Source: Suillus spraguei (lineage: Eukaryota > Basidiomycota > Agaricomycetes > Boletales > Suillaceae). From it: 22,123 bases of DNA. Made by a program: the position numbers and the translations under genes. Below, one piece after another: positions 1 through 8,908 of this stretch. Within the stretch, counting starts at the first letter, position 1; each line of letters opens with the position of its first letter. The notes below the pieces were generated by a model, which was not told where the DNA came from, searched no databases, and worked only from the letters and a program-made list of their open reading frames with translations. The stretch lies in contig JABCPU010000899.1 in the NCBI GenBank assembly GCA_016800925.1, positions 1-22,123 on the forward strand, read 5' to 3'.

Positions 1-106
1 TACAGCCATAGTCAGGAGGAATGAAACCTTAGAAGAAAGTGACTCGTGAGGCATGACTGAGAGAGTAAGCATTAAAAATAACTGTGAGCAAGACAGCAAA
101 GGTCAA

Positions 107-1020
107 GTGACCACCCACCATCAATGCGACAAACAGTGGACATTCAAAATCAGCTGTCAGAAGTCTCACCATGTCATAAAATAGCTGTGAGGGCAAGTTA
201 CAGACACACTTGAGCCTAATTTACCATACATGTATGGTAAATGGATGAGATGGCAAATGTTCAGTGACCACCCGCCATCAATGAGACAAACAGTGGACAT
301 CCACCACTGGCCATCAGAAGTCTCACAATGTCATCAAATAGCTGTGCGGGCACATTACAGACACACTCGAGCCAAATTTACCATACGCGTATGGTAAGCG
401 GATGAGATGGCAAAGGTCCAGTGACCACCTGCCATCAATGTGACAAACAGTGGACATCCACCACTGGCCATTAGAAGTCTCACAATGTCATAAAACAGCT
501 GTGCGGGCAAGTTACAGACATACTTGAGCCTAATTTACCATACGCGTATGGTAAACGGATGAGATGGCAAATGTTCAGTGACCACCCGCCATCAATGTGA
601 CAAACAGTGGACATCCACTGCTGGCCATTAGAAGTCTCACAATGTCATAAAACAGCTGTGCGGGCAAGTTACAGACACACTCGAGCAAATTTACCATACA
701 TGTATGTTAAACGGATGAGATGGCAAATGTTCAGTGACCACCCGCCATCAATGTGACAAACAGTGGACATCCACTGCTGGCCATTAGAAGTCTCACAATG
801 TCAAAAATAGCTGTGCGGGCACATTACAGACACACTCGAGCCGAATTTACCATACGCGTATGGTAAATGGATGAGATGGCAAAGGTCAGTGACCACCCGC
901 CATCAATGTGACAAATAGTGACATCCACCACCTGCTATTAGACATCTCACAATGTCAATAAATAGCTGTGCAGGCAAGTTACAGACACACTCGAGCTTTA
1001 TTCACCATACATATATGCTA
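107..1020. repeat. 156-bp tandem satellite carrying 20-22 bp palindromes
   Basis: Six units repeat about every 156-158 bp, sharing blocks such as GTGACCACCCGCCATCAATG, CAGTGGACATCCAC and AGAAGTCTCACAATGTCA. Each unit ends in a palindrome based on TTACCATACGCGTATGGTAA, seen at 220-241, 378-397, 534-555, 690-711 (one mismatch), 846-867, and degenerate near 1003-1020. The centre alternates between ACGCGT and ACATGT. The core CATACGCGTATG is the same one found in the introns of the downstream gene, but here it is flanked by C/G (ACCATAC...GTATGGT) instead of G/C. No long ORF crosses the array and I cannot support splice sites in it. A unit near 156 bp is close to a short fungal nucleosome repeat, but any chromatin role is inference. 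Confidence 0.9.
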
Positions 1021-1225
1021 GCAAAGAATCATACCATGCCAGAAACTGTCCAAGCAGCAATAGAGGTGGTAGTCATGTGATCACCAAATGCAGTAATTTC
1101 CATATAAGTATTTGTTTGTTCATGTTTTATGTGTTCCTAAAGCATATATGCAAACAAATTCCATTTTGAGTCAGACCTCTCTTTCTCTTGAACCACCATC
1201 ATCTCCAAGTAGCACAAATATCAGA
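1021..1225 (+). promoter_or_regulatory. probable 5' region and promoter of the ParB-like gene
   Basis: This is AT-rich unique sequence between the satellite and the proposed start codon. It contains a self-complementary TATA-like element GCATATATGC near 1142-1151 and a pyrimidine-rich tract (CCTCTCTTTCTCTTG) around 1176-1190, a common setting for fungal transcription starts. The proposed ATG at 1226 has a purine at -3 (CAGAATG). Assignment rests on position and composition only. Confidence 0.35.
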
Positions 1226-4200
1226 ATGTCCCCAATCAACCAAACAACAACAAATATAGTAAGAAATTAATATTTAAATACAATTAAATAATCATTTGTT
1301 TGAAATTTTCAAAGTCTAAAGCAAAGGCAAGTTTAGCATACATGTATGCTAAATTATGTTTGAGATTAACCAACAATTCTCTGCACTTTAGGTGGCAGGC
1401 ACCCAAGCAAGGTAAGTTTAGCATACATGTATGCTAAATCATGTTTGAGCAGTGACTAACAATATATGTGCTTTAGGTGGCAGACACTGCAAGCAAGGTA
1501 AGTTTAGCATACATGTATGCTAAATCATGTTTGAGCAGTGACTAACAATATATGTGCTTTAGGTGGCAGACACTGCAAGCAAGGTAAGTTTAGCGTACAT
1601 GTATGCTAAATCATGTTTGAGCAGTGACTAACAATATCTGTGCTTTAGGTGGCAGGGACTGCAAGTAAGGTAAGTTTAGCGTACATGTATGTTAAATCAT
1701 GTTTGAGCAGTGACTAACAATATCTATGCTTTTAGGTGGCAGGGACTGCAAGCAAGGTAAGTTTAGCGTACATGTATGCTAAATCATGTTTGAGCAGTGA
1801 CTAACAATATTTGTGCTTTAGATGGCAGGGACTGCAAGTAAGGTAAGTTTAGCGTACATGTATGTTAAATCATATTTGAGCAGTGACTAACAATATCTAT
1901 GCTTTAGGTGGCAGGGACTGCAAGCAAGGTAAGTTTAGCGTACATGTATGCTAAATCATGTTTGAGCAGTGACTAACAATATTTGTGCTTTAGATGGCAG
2001 GGACTGCAAGCAAGGTAAGTTTAGCGTACATGTATGCTAAATCATGTTTGAGCAGTGACTAACAATATCTGTGCTTTAGGTGACAGGGACTGCAAGCAAG
2101 GTAAGTTTAGCGTACATGTATGCTAAATCATGTTTGAGCAGTGACTAACAATATCTGTGCTTTAGGTGACAGGGACTGCAAGCAAGGTAAGTTTAGCATA
2201 CATGTATGCTAAATCATGTTTAAGCAGTGACTAACAATATCTGTGCTTTAGGTGACAGGGACTGCAAGCAAGGCATCAACAAAGAAAGTGTTATCAAACA
2301 TGAAAGTGAGCGATGTCCAGCATACTGAATGACTTGTATTGTTCTGAACCACATGTGCAGTTCACAAAAACAAAGACAGTAGTGAATGAGCAAGAATCTG
2401 ATGAAGATGAGGAGAACGACATGTCTGAGGTTAGTATCATGCACATGCATCAATTCCATTGTTGAAATAAATCATTCTTGTTCCAGGGCGAGTTGCCAAC
2501 AAGAAATGAATCACCAATGGACTCTAATGTCAGTAACACTGCGGTATTCACACAACAGCCAGCTAATGACATCTTTCAGCTTGATGATGTAATTCAATTG
2601 GAAGAGGTGAACAAATGACATTTCATTTAGCATACGCGTATGCTAACCAGATGCCAGGAGGAAGAGGATGAGAACCAGCGTCATCTTCATACCACACAAA
2701 TCCTCGCTGATTTGCGAAAAGCGGAACTGGGTTATGCGCTGCTCCACGTTGGAGACACCCCTAACGATTTTGGCCTAGGGCCAAACATGGTTCGGCAGCG
2801 TTACAACTGCCGACCCATTAACAAGCAAGTCATCAGCAGGATTCGACACAGTCACAACTCAACTGCGTTGCTAAACCGCTTCCCTGAGAATGCCATGTTC
2901 ATTGGCATCAAGAAGAATTACGCCATCAAAGAAAGCCTATCATCGCTGAGGGCAGGGCCATACAACAACTTTATCAAATGGACAGAGGATGCAAGATCCC
3001 AAGGTGCTCAGATGGTGCTGTTCAATGGCAACCATAGGTGGACGTATATTGGAGAGCTGTGTGAACAGGAATTTTATGACTATATGGAGGCAATGAAGGA
3101 GATAGTGAATTGGAAGAACCCCCGTGACAAGAACGGCGCAATAGAAATCAAGAAAAAGAATAGAGTGATTCTGGAGGAAAAGGCTGTGTGGCTTGCCAGA
3201 TTTTTTGACATTGGTAGGAAAGTCACCACATTAACATACGCGTATGCTAAATACTAGTGTCACAGATGCTCTGGAGGCAGCGTCAAACTCAGCTCTGCTC
3301 TTGCATGAGCTTACAACAAATCTGTCTCTGCCAGCAAAGGACGACACAGACACCGATAAGCTAAAGAATGTGCTTCGCCTTGGACGTGGAGGCACATCTG
3401 AAAAATCATCACAGCTCGTCAAAGATGCGTTGAAACAGTGGATCGAATCCAAAGACAGCAGCAGCTCACGCACAGCATGGGCAGTCAGCGATTATCATCT
3501 GTTCAACTTTTTACAGGACCTTTATGCGCACCCAGCATTTGAGAATTCAGCTTTGATCAACATTTCATTGATGTACTCTAATTGGGCGCCCAACCTGACC
3601 TGGGTGAGTGCATGAACTGAAATTAGCATACGCGTATGCTAACTGAAGAGTCAGTTTTATGTAACAACATTCAGACCAATGCTGGCCCTCTTGGAGTTCT
3701 TGGTCTCTCCAGTCATTCTTCCCACCATGCAGGAAGCATGGCGCAAATATCATTCGAAAAATTGCGATCTTGCACATCCAAATCATGCAAAGGAGCTCAA
3801 GCATGTCATGAAGAAGCTCACTGATGAATTTCAGGATCCGATCCTGGAAGCGAAGAATGCTCCACTGCTGGGGTTGCTTGATGGGCCCATCATGGAGAAG
3901 ATGGATGAAGCATTCTCCGAACACCTGTCTGCTCACATGCATCTTTATGGGTCCTCAGACATATCAGAAATGGAACGATATCAGCAAGGATTCATCAAAT
4001 ATCACAGGGCGATCAGCGATGATGCGAACAAGGTGATTGAGTATGACATGCTCCCTTATTGCAACAAAACCTCAGATGGTGGCGAGCGCGAGCGTGCGAC
4101 GATTCGTAATGTCATTGTCAAAATGACATGGTGCAGATTGGGCTTTAAGCCTTCATATTCAATCGCAACTCTTGATGTTCAAACCCCTGAACCCTTTCTC

Positions 4201-6026
4201 AGCACCTCTGTTATTGGTGCTGTCATGCTAAACTGGAATGCAAAAAGAGTGTCCAGATACATGAAGGTTCCACGTGGTGAACCAAAGATCAAGGAGGTTG
4301 CATTCTTTGGTGAGAGTGTAGCAGAAGTAAGTGCAGCAAACATCACACTAGCATACGCGTATGCTAATCTCAATCAGATATTTCTATGGATCGAACCTCT
4401 TTGTGTGTTTGCCGTAACTGGAGGAAACCTCCGTGGCCCTAACAAGGCTTGGCACTGTGCTGGTGGAGCCATTGGACATTATTTCAAGGTTCGGATGGGA
4501 ATAAGCAATGAGTTTGCCAGAGAGCAAGCGTTTGGAATGGTTTGTCACAGTTTATATATGAGATGATGACAGTGCTGATTTATGACCCAACAGCTTGTCA
4601 CAAGCCTTCACATGATGCGTGGAGCACAGTTACCGCAGCTAAAGGCGGCCATGGAGAAGTATATGCCAAGTCCCGAAACAATCAAGAAAATCTTGGCCGA
4701 CATCAAAGACCTCCTCACCAAAGATGTTCTTGCACAACTGAAGAAGTTTATCCGCAAGTACGGAAATGAAATCAGTTTGACCAAGAATGCATCGAAAGGT
4801 GCTCTTGTCCTTCCCCGTCCCAGCAAGCTCCTCCAAGACGAATTCAATTTCGATGCCACACCCAAGCTCCAAAAAGCATTTGAATCTTTGTGGCGCATCC
4901 TCAGGCAGACGAGCTTCAGATGGATTCAAAGTGATCCTACAAAGTCTGTATCAAATGCATTCATCATCCACTGCATCTATCAGGCAAACCTGCAGAAGAG
5001 ACGCATACAAATGCTTGCAACACCAACAGTCTGGAGCATTCGAGAGGCTATCGCTTCTGACTTGGTTGCTATCGCACATGAAAATGGCCATCCAGAGTTG
5101 GAAGTGTTTCCATTTTGGGATCGCATTGTCACCATGCCTGTGACTCCAGATATCGTCGATTTGATATCTATCTTGCCAGTCATCAATGATGCAGAGACCT
5201 TTGCAAGTTCTTCAGCAAGAGCTCTTGCTGCCCCAGACTTGGCAAAGACAAACAAAGACATCCTCACCAAGATTGTGAAGCTGGCAATATCCGAGGGCCT
5301 TGGTGGCATAAAGATCAATGGAGTCCTCAAGATAGAGCCTGGGGTCAAAAATGCTCTTGTTGAATTGATCGAGGCAAGTGCCTCTTTGCTCACTAGCATA
5401 CGCATATGCTAAACTGCAGAAATGAACAGGAGGTCGGAGGTACAGGCAGAAAACAGGCTCTCCGTGTGAATGACCCCAAGGCAGACCTAACAGCCAAGCT
5501 GTCTCGAGAAGACAGAACAGAACTAGTACAAGACTTGGGCTTCGGATTCAACATGGACAGACTAAAGGTTGCAACAGTGGAAGAACTTGATCGGCACTTT
5601 TCACCACAGTCAGACCTAGCACTGAAGAAAAAACCGATATCATTTCACTCCACCGATACCCGCCTGTATACAGCATATCTTGCAGAGGAGAGACTGTCGA
5701 AAATCAACAAAGCTGTTGCACACAACAACATGCTTCAGAGGAGAAGTGAGAAGAGAGCAAAAAAGCACGGCCGTCCAACAAAACTGAAGGCAAAGAGCAA
5801 ACCTTCTTACCCGAATCCGTGCCCACCCCAGGGGGGGGTAGTTTATAGGTTTCATGATCAGTTTCATAGTAGTTTCATGATTCATAGTGGCTTAATAGTG
5901 GTTTCACACTGGTTTCACACTGGTTTCACACTGGTTTCACACTGGTTTCACACTGGTTTCACACTGGTTTCACACTGGTTTCACACTGGTTTCATTTATA
6001 TGATTCTTGTGTATCCCCAACACTGA
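1226..6026 (+). CDS. ParB/sulfiredoxin-like domain protein with spliced heptad-repeat N-terminus (~1193 aa)
   Basis: Proposed exons: 1226-1258, 1315-1326, nine 21-nt microexons (1477-1497 to 2166-2186), 2252-2305, 2361-2429, 2487-2606, 2658-3213, 3266-3603, 3655-4326, 4378-4539, 4594-5373, 5430-6026. They sum to 3582 nt, a multiple of three with no internal stop; introns are 51-66 nt, except the 150-nt gap (1327-1476) left by skipping the 20-nt exon copy. Layout: short N-terminus, VA(D/G)TASK heptads (about residues 16-78), acidic stretch (ESDEDEEND, about 107-115), then a domain with RPINKQVISRI and FNGNHRW (about 281-287) resembling the ParB/sulfiredoxin GxHR motif. A long unrecognised region follows, then a basic segment with an AT-hook-like core (KKHGRPTKLK, about 1108-1117). 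Large proteins of this type are, to my memory, multi-copy hypotheticals in Agaricomycetes. The last ~55 residues are encoded by minisatellite DNA. Body exons are well supported; the first two exons and the start are tentative. Function is not known. Confidence 0.72.
1327..2272 (+). repeat. 86-bp tandem intron + microexon array (11 copies)
   Basis: Each unit has a 5' splice site GTAAGT (GCAAGT in the first), a 20-22 bp palindrome TTAGCATACATGTATGCTAA immediately after it, a branch site GTGACTAACA, a 3' splice site GCTTTAG and then a 21-nt exon. Donors lie at 1327, 1412, 1498, 1584, 1670, 1757, 1843, 1929, 2015, 2101 and 2187, so the period is 86 bp (87 once). The exons read VADTASK (2), VAGTASK (3), MAGTASK (2) and VTGTASK (2), all phase 0; the first copy (1392-1411) has only 20 nt, and the last is fused to the larger exon 2252-2305. 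Retained introns contain in-frame stops. Palindromes are perfect in the introns starting 1327, 1412, 1498 and 2187, and carry one or two mismatches (GCGTAC, ATGTTAA) in the others. Confidence 0.85.
2627..2646. promoter_or_regulatory. intronic palindrome overlapping branch site (intron 2607-2657)
   Basis: Perfect 20-bp palindrome TTAGCATACGCGTATGCTAA. Its right arm plus the next base gives TGCTAAC, a consensus fungal branch site 11 nt before the CAG acceptor at 2657. The 51-nt intron is phase 0. Confidence 0.85.
3231..3250. promoter_or_regulatory. intronic palindrome overlapping branch site (intron 3214-3265)
   Basis: Near-palindrome TTAACATACGCGTATGCTAA (one mismatch). TGCTAAAT supplies the probable branch adenosine 15 nt before the acceptor CACAG at 3265. 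This acceptor, rather than ACTAG at 3255, keeps the frame (phase 1, ATT G|AT GCT). Confidence 0.8.
3623..3642. promoter_or_regulatory. intronic palindrome overlapping branch site (intron 3604-3654)
   Basis: Perfect 20-bp palindrome TTAGCATACGCGTATGCTAA. TGCTAACT gives the branch site 12 nt before acceptor GTCAG at 3654; donor GTGAGT at 3604. Phase 0, 51 nt. Confidence 0.85.
4349..4366. promoter_or_regulatory. intronic palindrome overlapping branch site (intron 4327-4377)
   Basis: Perfect 18-bp palindrome TAGCATACGCGTATGCTA. TGCTAATC is the probable branch site 10 nt before acceptor ATCAG at 4377; donor GTAAGT at 4327. This 51-nt intron has no in-frame stop, so retention would add 17 residues (VSAANITLAYAYANLNQ). 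Confidence 0.85.
5394..5411. promoter_or_regulatory. intronic palindrome overlapping branch site (GC-AG intron 5374-5429)
   Basis: Near-palindrome TAGCATACGCATATGCTA (one mismatch: the ACGCGT centre became ACGCAT). TGCTAAAC is the probable branch site about 17 nt before acceptor AACAG at 5429. The donor is GAG|GCAAGT, a GC-AG intron; acceptor CTGCAG at 5419 would put a stop in frame (AAA TGA). Confidence 0.75.
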
Positions 6027-6165
6027 TCATCCTCATTATATCAGTGAAACCACTATGAAACTTATCAGTTTCATGTCATTGACTGAGTTTCACTACATTT
6101 CTTATCAATGTTGGTCATAGGTTTCATGATAAGTTTCATAGTAGTTTCACTCCTGTACTTGCCCT
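5838..6165 (-). repeat. minisatellite of TGGTTTCACAC / TAGTTTCAT units, reverse orientation
   Basis: Eight uninterrupted 11-bp units TGGTTTCACAC occupy 5899-5986, with a partial unit to 5994. They are flanked by looser copies of the same theme (GTTTCATAGTAGTTTCAT). A block TAGGTTTCATGATCAGTTTC at about 5846 recurs with one change at about 6119. Read on the - strand the unit is GTGAAACCA, matching the large array at 6928-8610, so the two arrays are inverted relative to each other. The left part is inside the last exon of the ParB-like gene and encodes its VSHWFHTGFTL repeats (three 11-bp units make 11 codons). Confidence 0.9.
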
Positions 6166-6428
6166 CCTACCCTCCCCCTATAGCTTTCAAGGAGTGCACC
6201 TTAAGAGTCCCTTCCAAAGAGTCCCACTGTTCTAATGATATCTCCTACCACATGCATCCCTATGAAACTACTACAACTTTGATTTTCATCCAAAAAAGTT
6301 CCCACAGTTAAGTAAGCAAAAATGCGAAAATTCCCCAAGTCAAAATTCACAAGTCTTGTGATGTGGCTTTGTTTGACACAGCTTATATAAGCAAAAGTGC
6401 AGTCAATCACCAGTCTTTTCCCACCTTT
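6166..6428. other. non-coding spacer with a TATA-like palindrome
   Basis: No convincing coding sequence. The perfect 12-bp palindrome GCTTATATAAGC at 6381-6392 contains a TATA box, and a pyrimidine-rich stretch follows on the + strand, but no gene in the + direction can be supported downstream: the pyrimidine tract is the antisense of the - strand fragment at 6429-6815. Confidence 0.4.
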
Positions 6429-6815
6429 TCACTTCCTTCCCTCCTCCTCAGATTCCTTTTGTGTTTCCCTATCAGCCATCTTCTGCAACTTCTTCTGCTC
6501 CTTACTTATCCTATGCTCACGCTCCTCTTTGCTCCTCTCCAATGTTTTTTTGGATCCTTGCAGTGTCCTTGGAGAGATTATGTATCCTCTGCTCAAATGC
6601 ATGAGTACATTCTTGACAGGCTGTCATACTGTAAGGATCATTGAGCTTCCAGTGCTCAAGCCAAGCATGAAACTGGTTGTGGTAGTTGTGGTACATGCAA
6701 GCCTCCCAGTCAACAAAGTGAGAAAAAGGCAAGGATGGTGGGAGGGCAACATAGCCATGCTGAAGGGGAGCACACAGGGACTGGGTGCAGGGGGAACTGC
6801 AGAAGGTTATTTTTA
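6429..6815 (-). pseudogene. C-terminal gene fragment with coiled-coil tail (unknown)
   Basis: On the - strand one frame reads a Cys/aromatic-rich segment (FSHFVDWEACMYHNYHNQF, then AWLEHWKLNDPYSM and a CQEC motif), continuing to RIHNLSKDTARIQK. After a run of seven A on that strand (about 6545-6551) the reading moves to another frame, which gives a highly charged Lys/Glu coiled-coil-like tail (SKEEREHRISKEQKKLQK) ending at a TGA at 6429-6431. The tail is compositionally natural, so a single-base slip in the A run is the simplest reading. I see no start, and the fragment lies between two inverted minisatellites. I do not recognise the family. Confidence 0.4.
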
Positions 6816-6927
6816 AATATTTGTCTTATTAGTACATGACCAAATGACTCACCCAGTGTTGGACAAAGCAGAAAACTGCACAACAGAAGTTTGTGAAGGC
6901 AGTGGTGGGCAACCTGGAGGCTGTTCT

Positions 6928-8610
6928 ATGAGACCACTATGAAACTACTATGAAACTATTATGAAACCACTATGAAACTACTACTATGAAACTACTACTA
7001 TGAGACTACTATAAAACTACTATAAAACCACTATGAAACTACTATGAAACTACCATGAAACTACTATGAAACTACCATGAAACCACTATGAAACTACTAT
7101 GAAACTACTACTATGAAACCACTATGAAACCACTATGAAACCACTATGAAACTACTATGAAACTACTATGAAACTACTACTATGAAACTACTACTATGAA
7201 ACCACCATGAAACCACCATGAAACTACTATGAAACTACTATGAAACTACCATGAAACCACTATGAAACCACTATGAGACTACTATGAAACTACTACTATG
7301 AAACCACTATGAAACTACTACTATGAAACTACTATGAAACTACCATGAAACCACTATGAAACTACCATGAAACCACTATGAAACCACTATGAAACTACTA
7401 CTATGAAACCACTATGAAACCACTATGAAACTACTACTATGAAACCACTACGAAACTACTATGAAACTACTACTATGAAACCACTATGAAACTACCATGA
7501 AACCACTATGAAACTACCATGAAACCACTATGAAACTACTATGAAACTACCATGAAACCACTATGAAAACTACTATGAAACTACTACTATGAAACCACTA
7601 TGAAACCACTATGAAACCACTATGAAACTACTACTATGAAACCACTATGAAACTACTATGAAACTACTACTATGAAACCACCATGAAACTACTATGAAAC
7701 TACTACTATGAAACCACCATGAAACTACTATGAAACTACTACTATGAAACCACCATGAAACTACTATGAAACTACTATGAAACCACCATGAAACTACTAT
7801 GAAACTACTATGAAACTACCATGAAACCACTATGAAACTACTATGAAACTACTATGAAACCACTATGAAACCACTATGAAACTACTATGAAACACTATGA
7901 AACCACTATGAGACTACTATGAAACTACTACTATGAAACCACTATGAAACTACTACTATGAAACCACTATGAAACTACTATGAAACTACCATGAAACCAC
8001 TATGAAACTACCATGAAACCACTATGAAACCACTATGAAACTACTACTATGAAACCACTATGAAACCACTATGAAACCACTATGAAACTACTATGAAACT
8101 ACTATGAAACTACTACTATGAAACCACTACGAAACTACTATGAAACTACTACTATGAAACCACTATGAAACCACTATGAAACTACTATGAAACTACTACT
8201 ATGAAACTACTACTATGAAACCACTATGAAACCACTATGAAACTACTACTATGAAACCACTACGAAACTACTATGAAACTACTACTATGAAACCACTACG
8301 AAACTACTATGAAACTACTACTACGAAACTACTATGAAACCACTATGAAACCACTATGAAACTACTATGAAACAACCACTACGAAACTACTATGAAACAA
8401 CCACTACGAAACTACTATGAAACCATTATGAAACCACTATGAAACCACTATGAAACCACTATGAAACCAACGATGAAACCACTATGAAACCACTATGAAA
8501 CAACGATGAAACCACTACGAAACTACTACTATGAAACCACCATGAAACTACTATGAAACAACAATGAAACCACTATGAAACTACTACTATGAAACAACGA
8601 TGAAACCACT
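6928..8610 (+). repeat. 1.7-kb ATGAAACYACT minisatellite (11- and 14-bp units)
   Basis: The stretch is almost entirely built from ATGAAACTACT or ATGAAACCACT (11 bp) and a 14-bp form with an extra ACT (ATGAAACTACTACT), mixed in irregular higher-order order. Rare variants are ATGAGAC, ACGAAAC and, towards the right end, CAACGATGAAAC. Each unit contains ATGA, so stops fall in all forward frames and no ORF exists. Longer blocks such as ATGAAACTACTACTATGAAA recur many times, showing segmental amplification. The edges are sharp on the right (8610, followed by a TAGGATGG repeat) and ragged on the left. Confidence 0.95.
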
Positions 8611-8907
8611 AGGATGGAGCCAAGGCCAGGGAGCCAAAAGGGAGAGTGAAGGCAAAAGTGAAGGCAAAAAGGAGTGCAAAGGAGTGCAAAGCAAAAATGG
8701 AGGGCAAGCCAAAAAGGAGTGGTGCCAAGGGCGAAACAAAATTATTAGGATGTGGCCTTAGGCCAGGGAGCCAAAGGTACAACGGGTAGTGGACTCGTCT
8801 AAGAAGTAAGGGGGGAAAGGTGTGAAAGTTGTCTGTGGTACTTTTACTTCTGTCAAAATATTGGTCAAAGTTATAATTTATTTCAAAACCTATTATCATT
8901 ATTGAAG
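8608..8907. repeat. two truncated copies of a TAGGATG-headed short repeat
   Basis: Copy 1 starts at about 8609 (TAGGATGGAGCCAAGGCCAG) and copy 2 at 8740 (AATTATTAGGATGTGGCC). Both continue with GCCAGGGAGCCAAA; copy 2 then has GGTACAACGGGTAGTGGACT, also found in the third copy at 8909-9125. The part after copy 1 is a purine-rich tract of GTGAAGGCAAAA / GGAGTGCAAA direct repeats (8645-8710). No gene is supported here. Confidence 0.6.
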
Positions 8908-8908
8908 A

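Noticed and set aside
107..1020. Reading the 156-bp satellite as further introns and exons of the downstream gene
   Set aside because: GCAAGT-like donors appear only in some units (others have GCACAT), no consistent branch site or acceptor follows, and no frame stays open from unit to unit.
107..2272. CRISPR-like appearance: short palindromic repeats at regular spacing
   Set aside because: Spacers are themselves repeats (satellite units or introns plus microexons), the host is a eukaryote, and there are no cas genes.
4608..5405. Several - strand ORFs of 96-141 codons antisense to the ParB-like gene
   Set aside because: They are shadows of the 780-nt exon 4594-5373, have no splice logic and use Ser/Leu-rich antisense composition.
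6397..6816. + strand ORF of 139 codons with Leu/Ser/Phe-rich composition
   Set aside because: It is the antisense of the Lys/Glu-rich coiled-coil fragment on the - strand; the hydrophobic look comes from a pyrimidine tract.
5899..8610. Arrays as bacterial-type parS sites because of GTGAAAC / GTTTCAC words
   Set aside because: The two half-sites never face each other as a 16-bp palindrome within a unit; the match is a short word in a low-complexity repeat.
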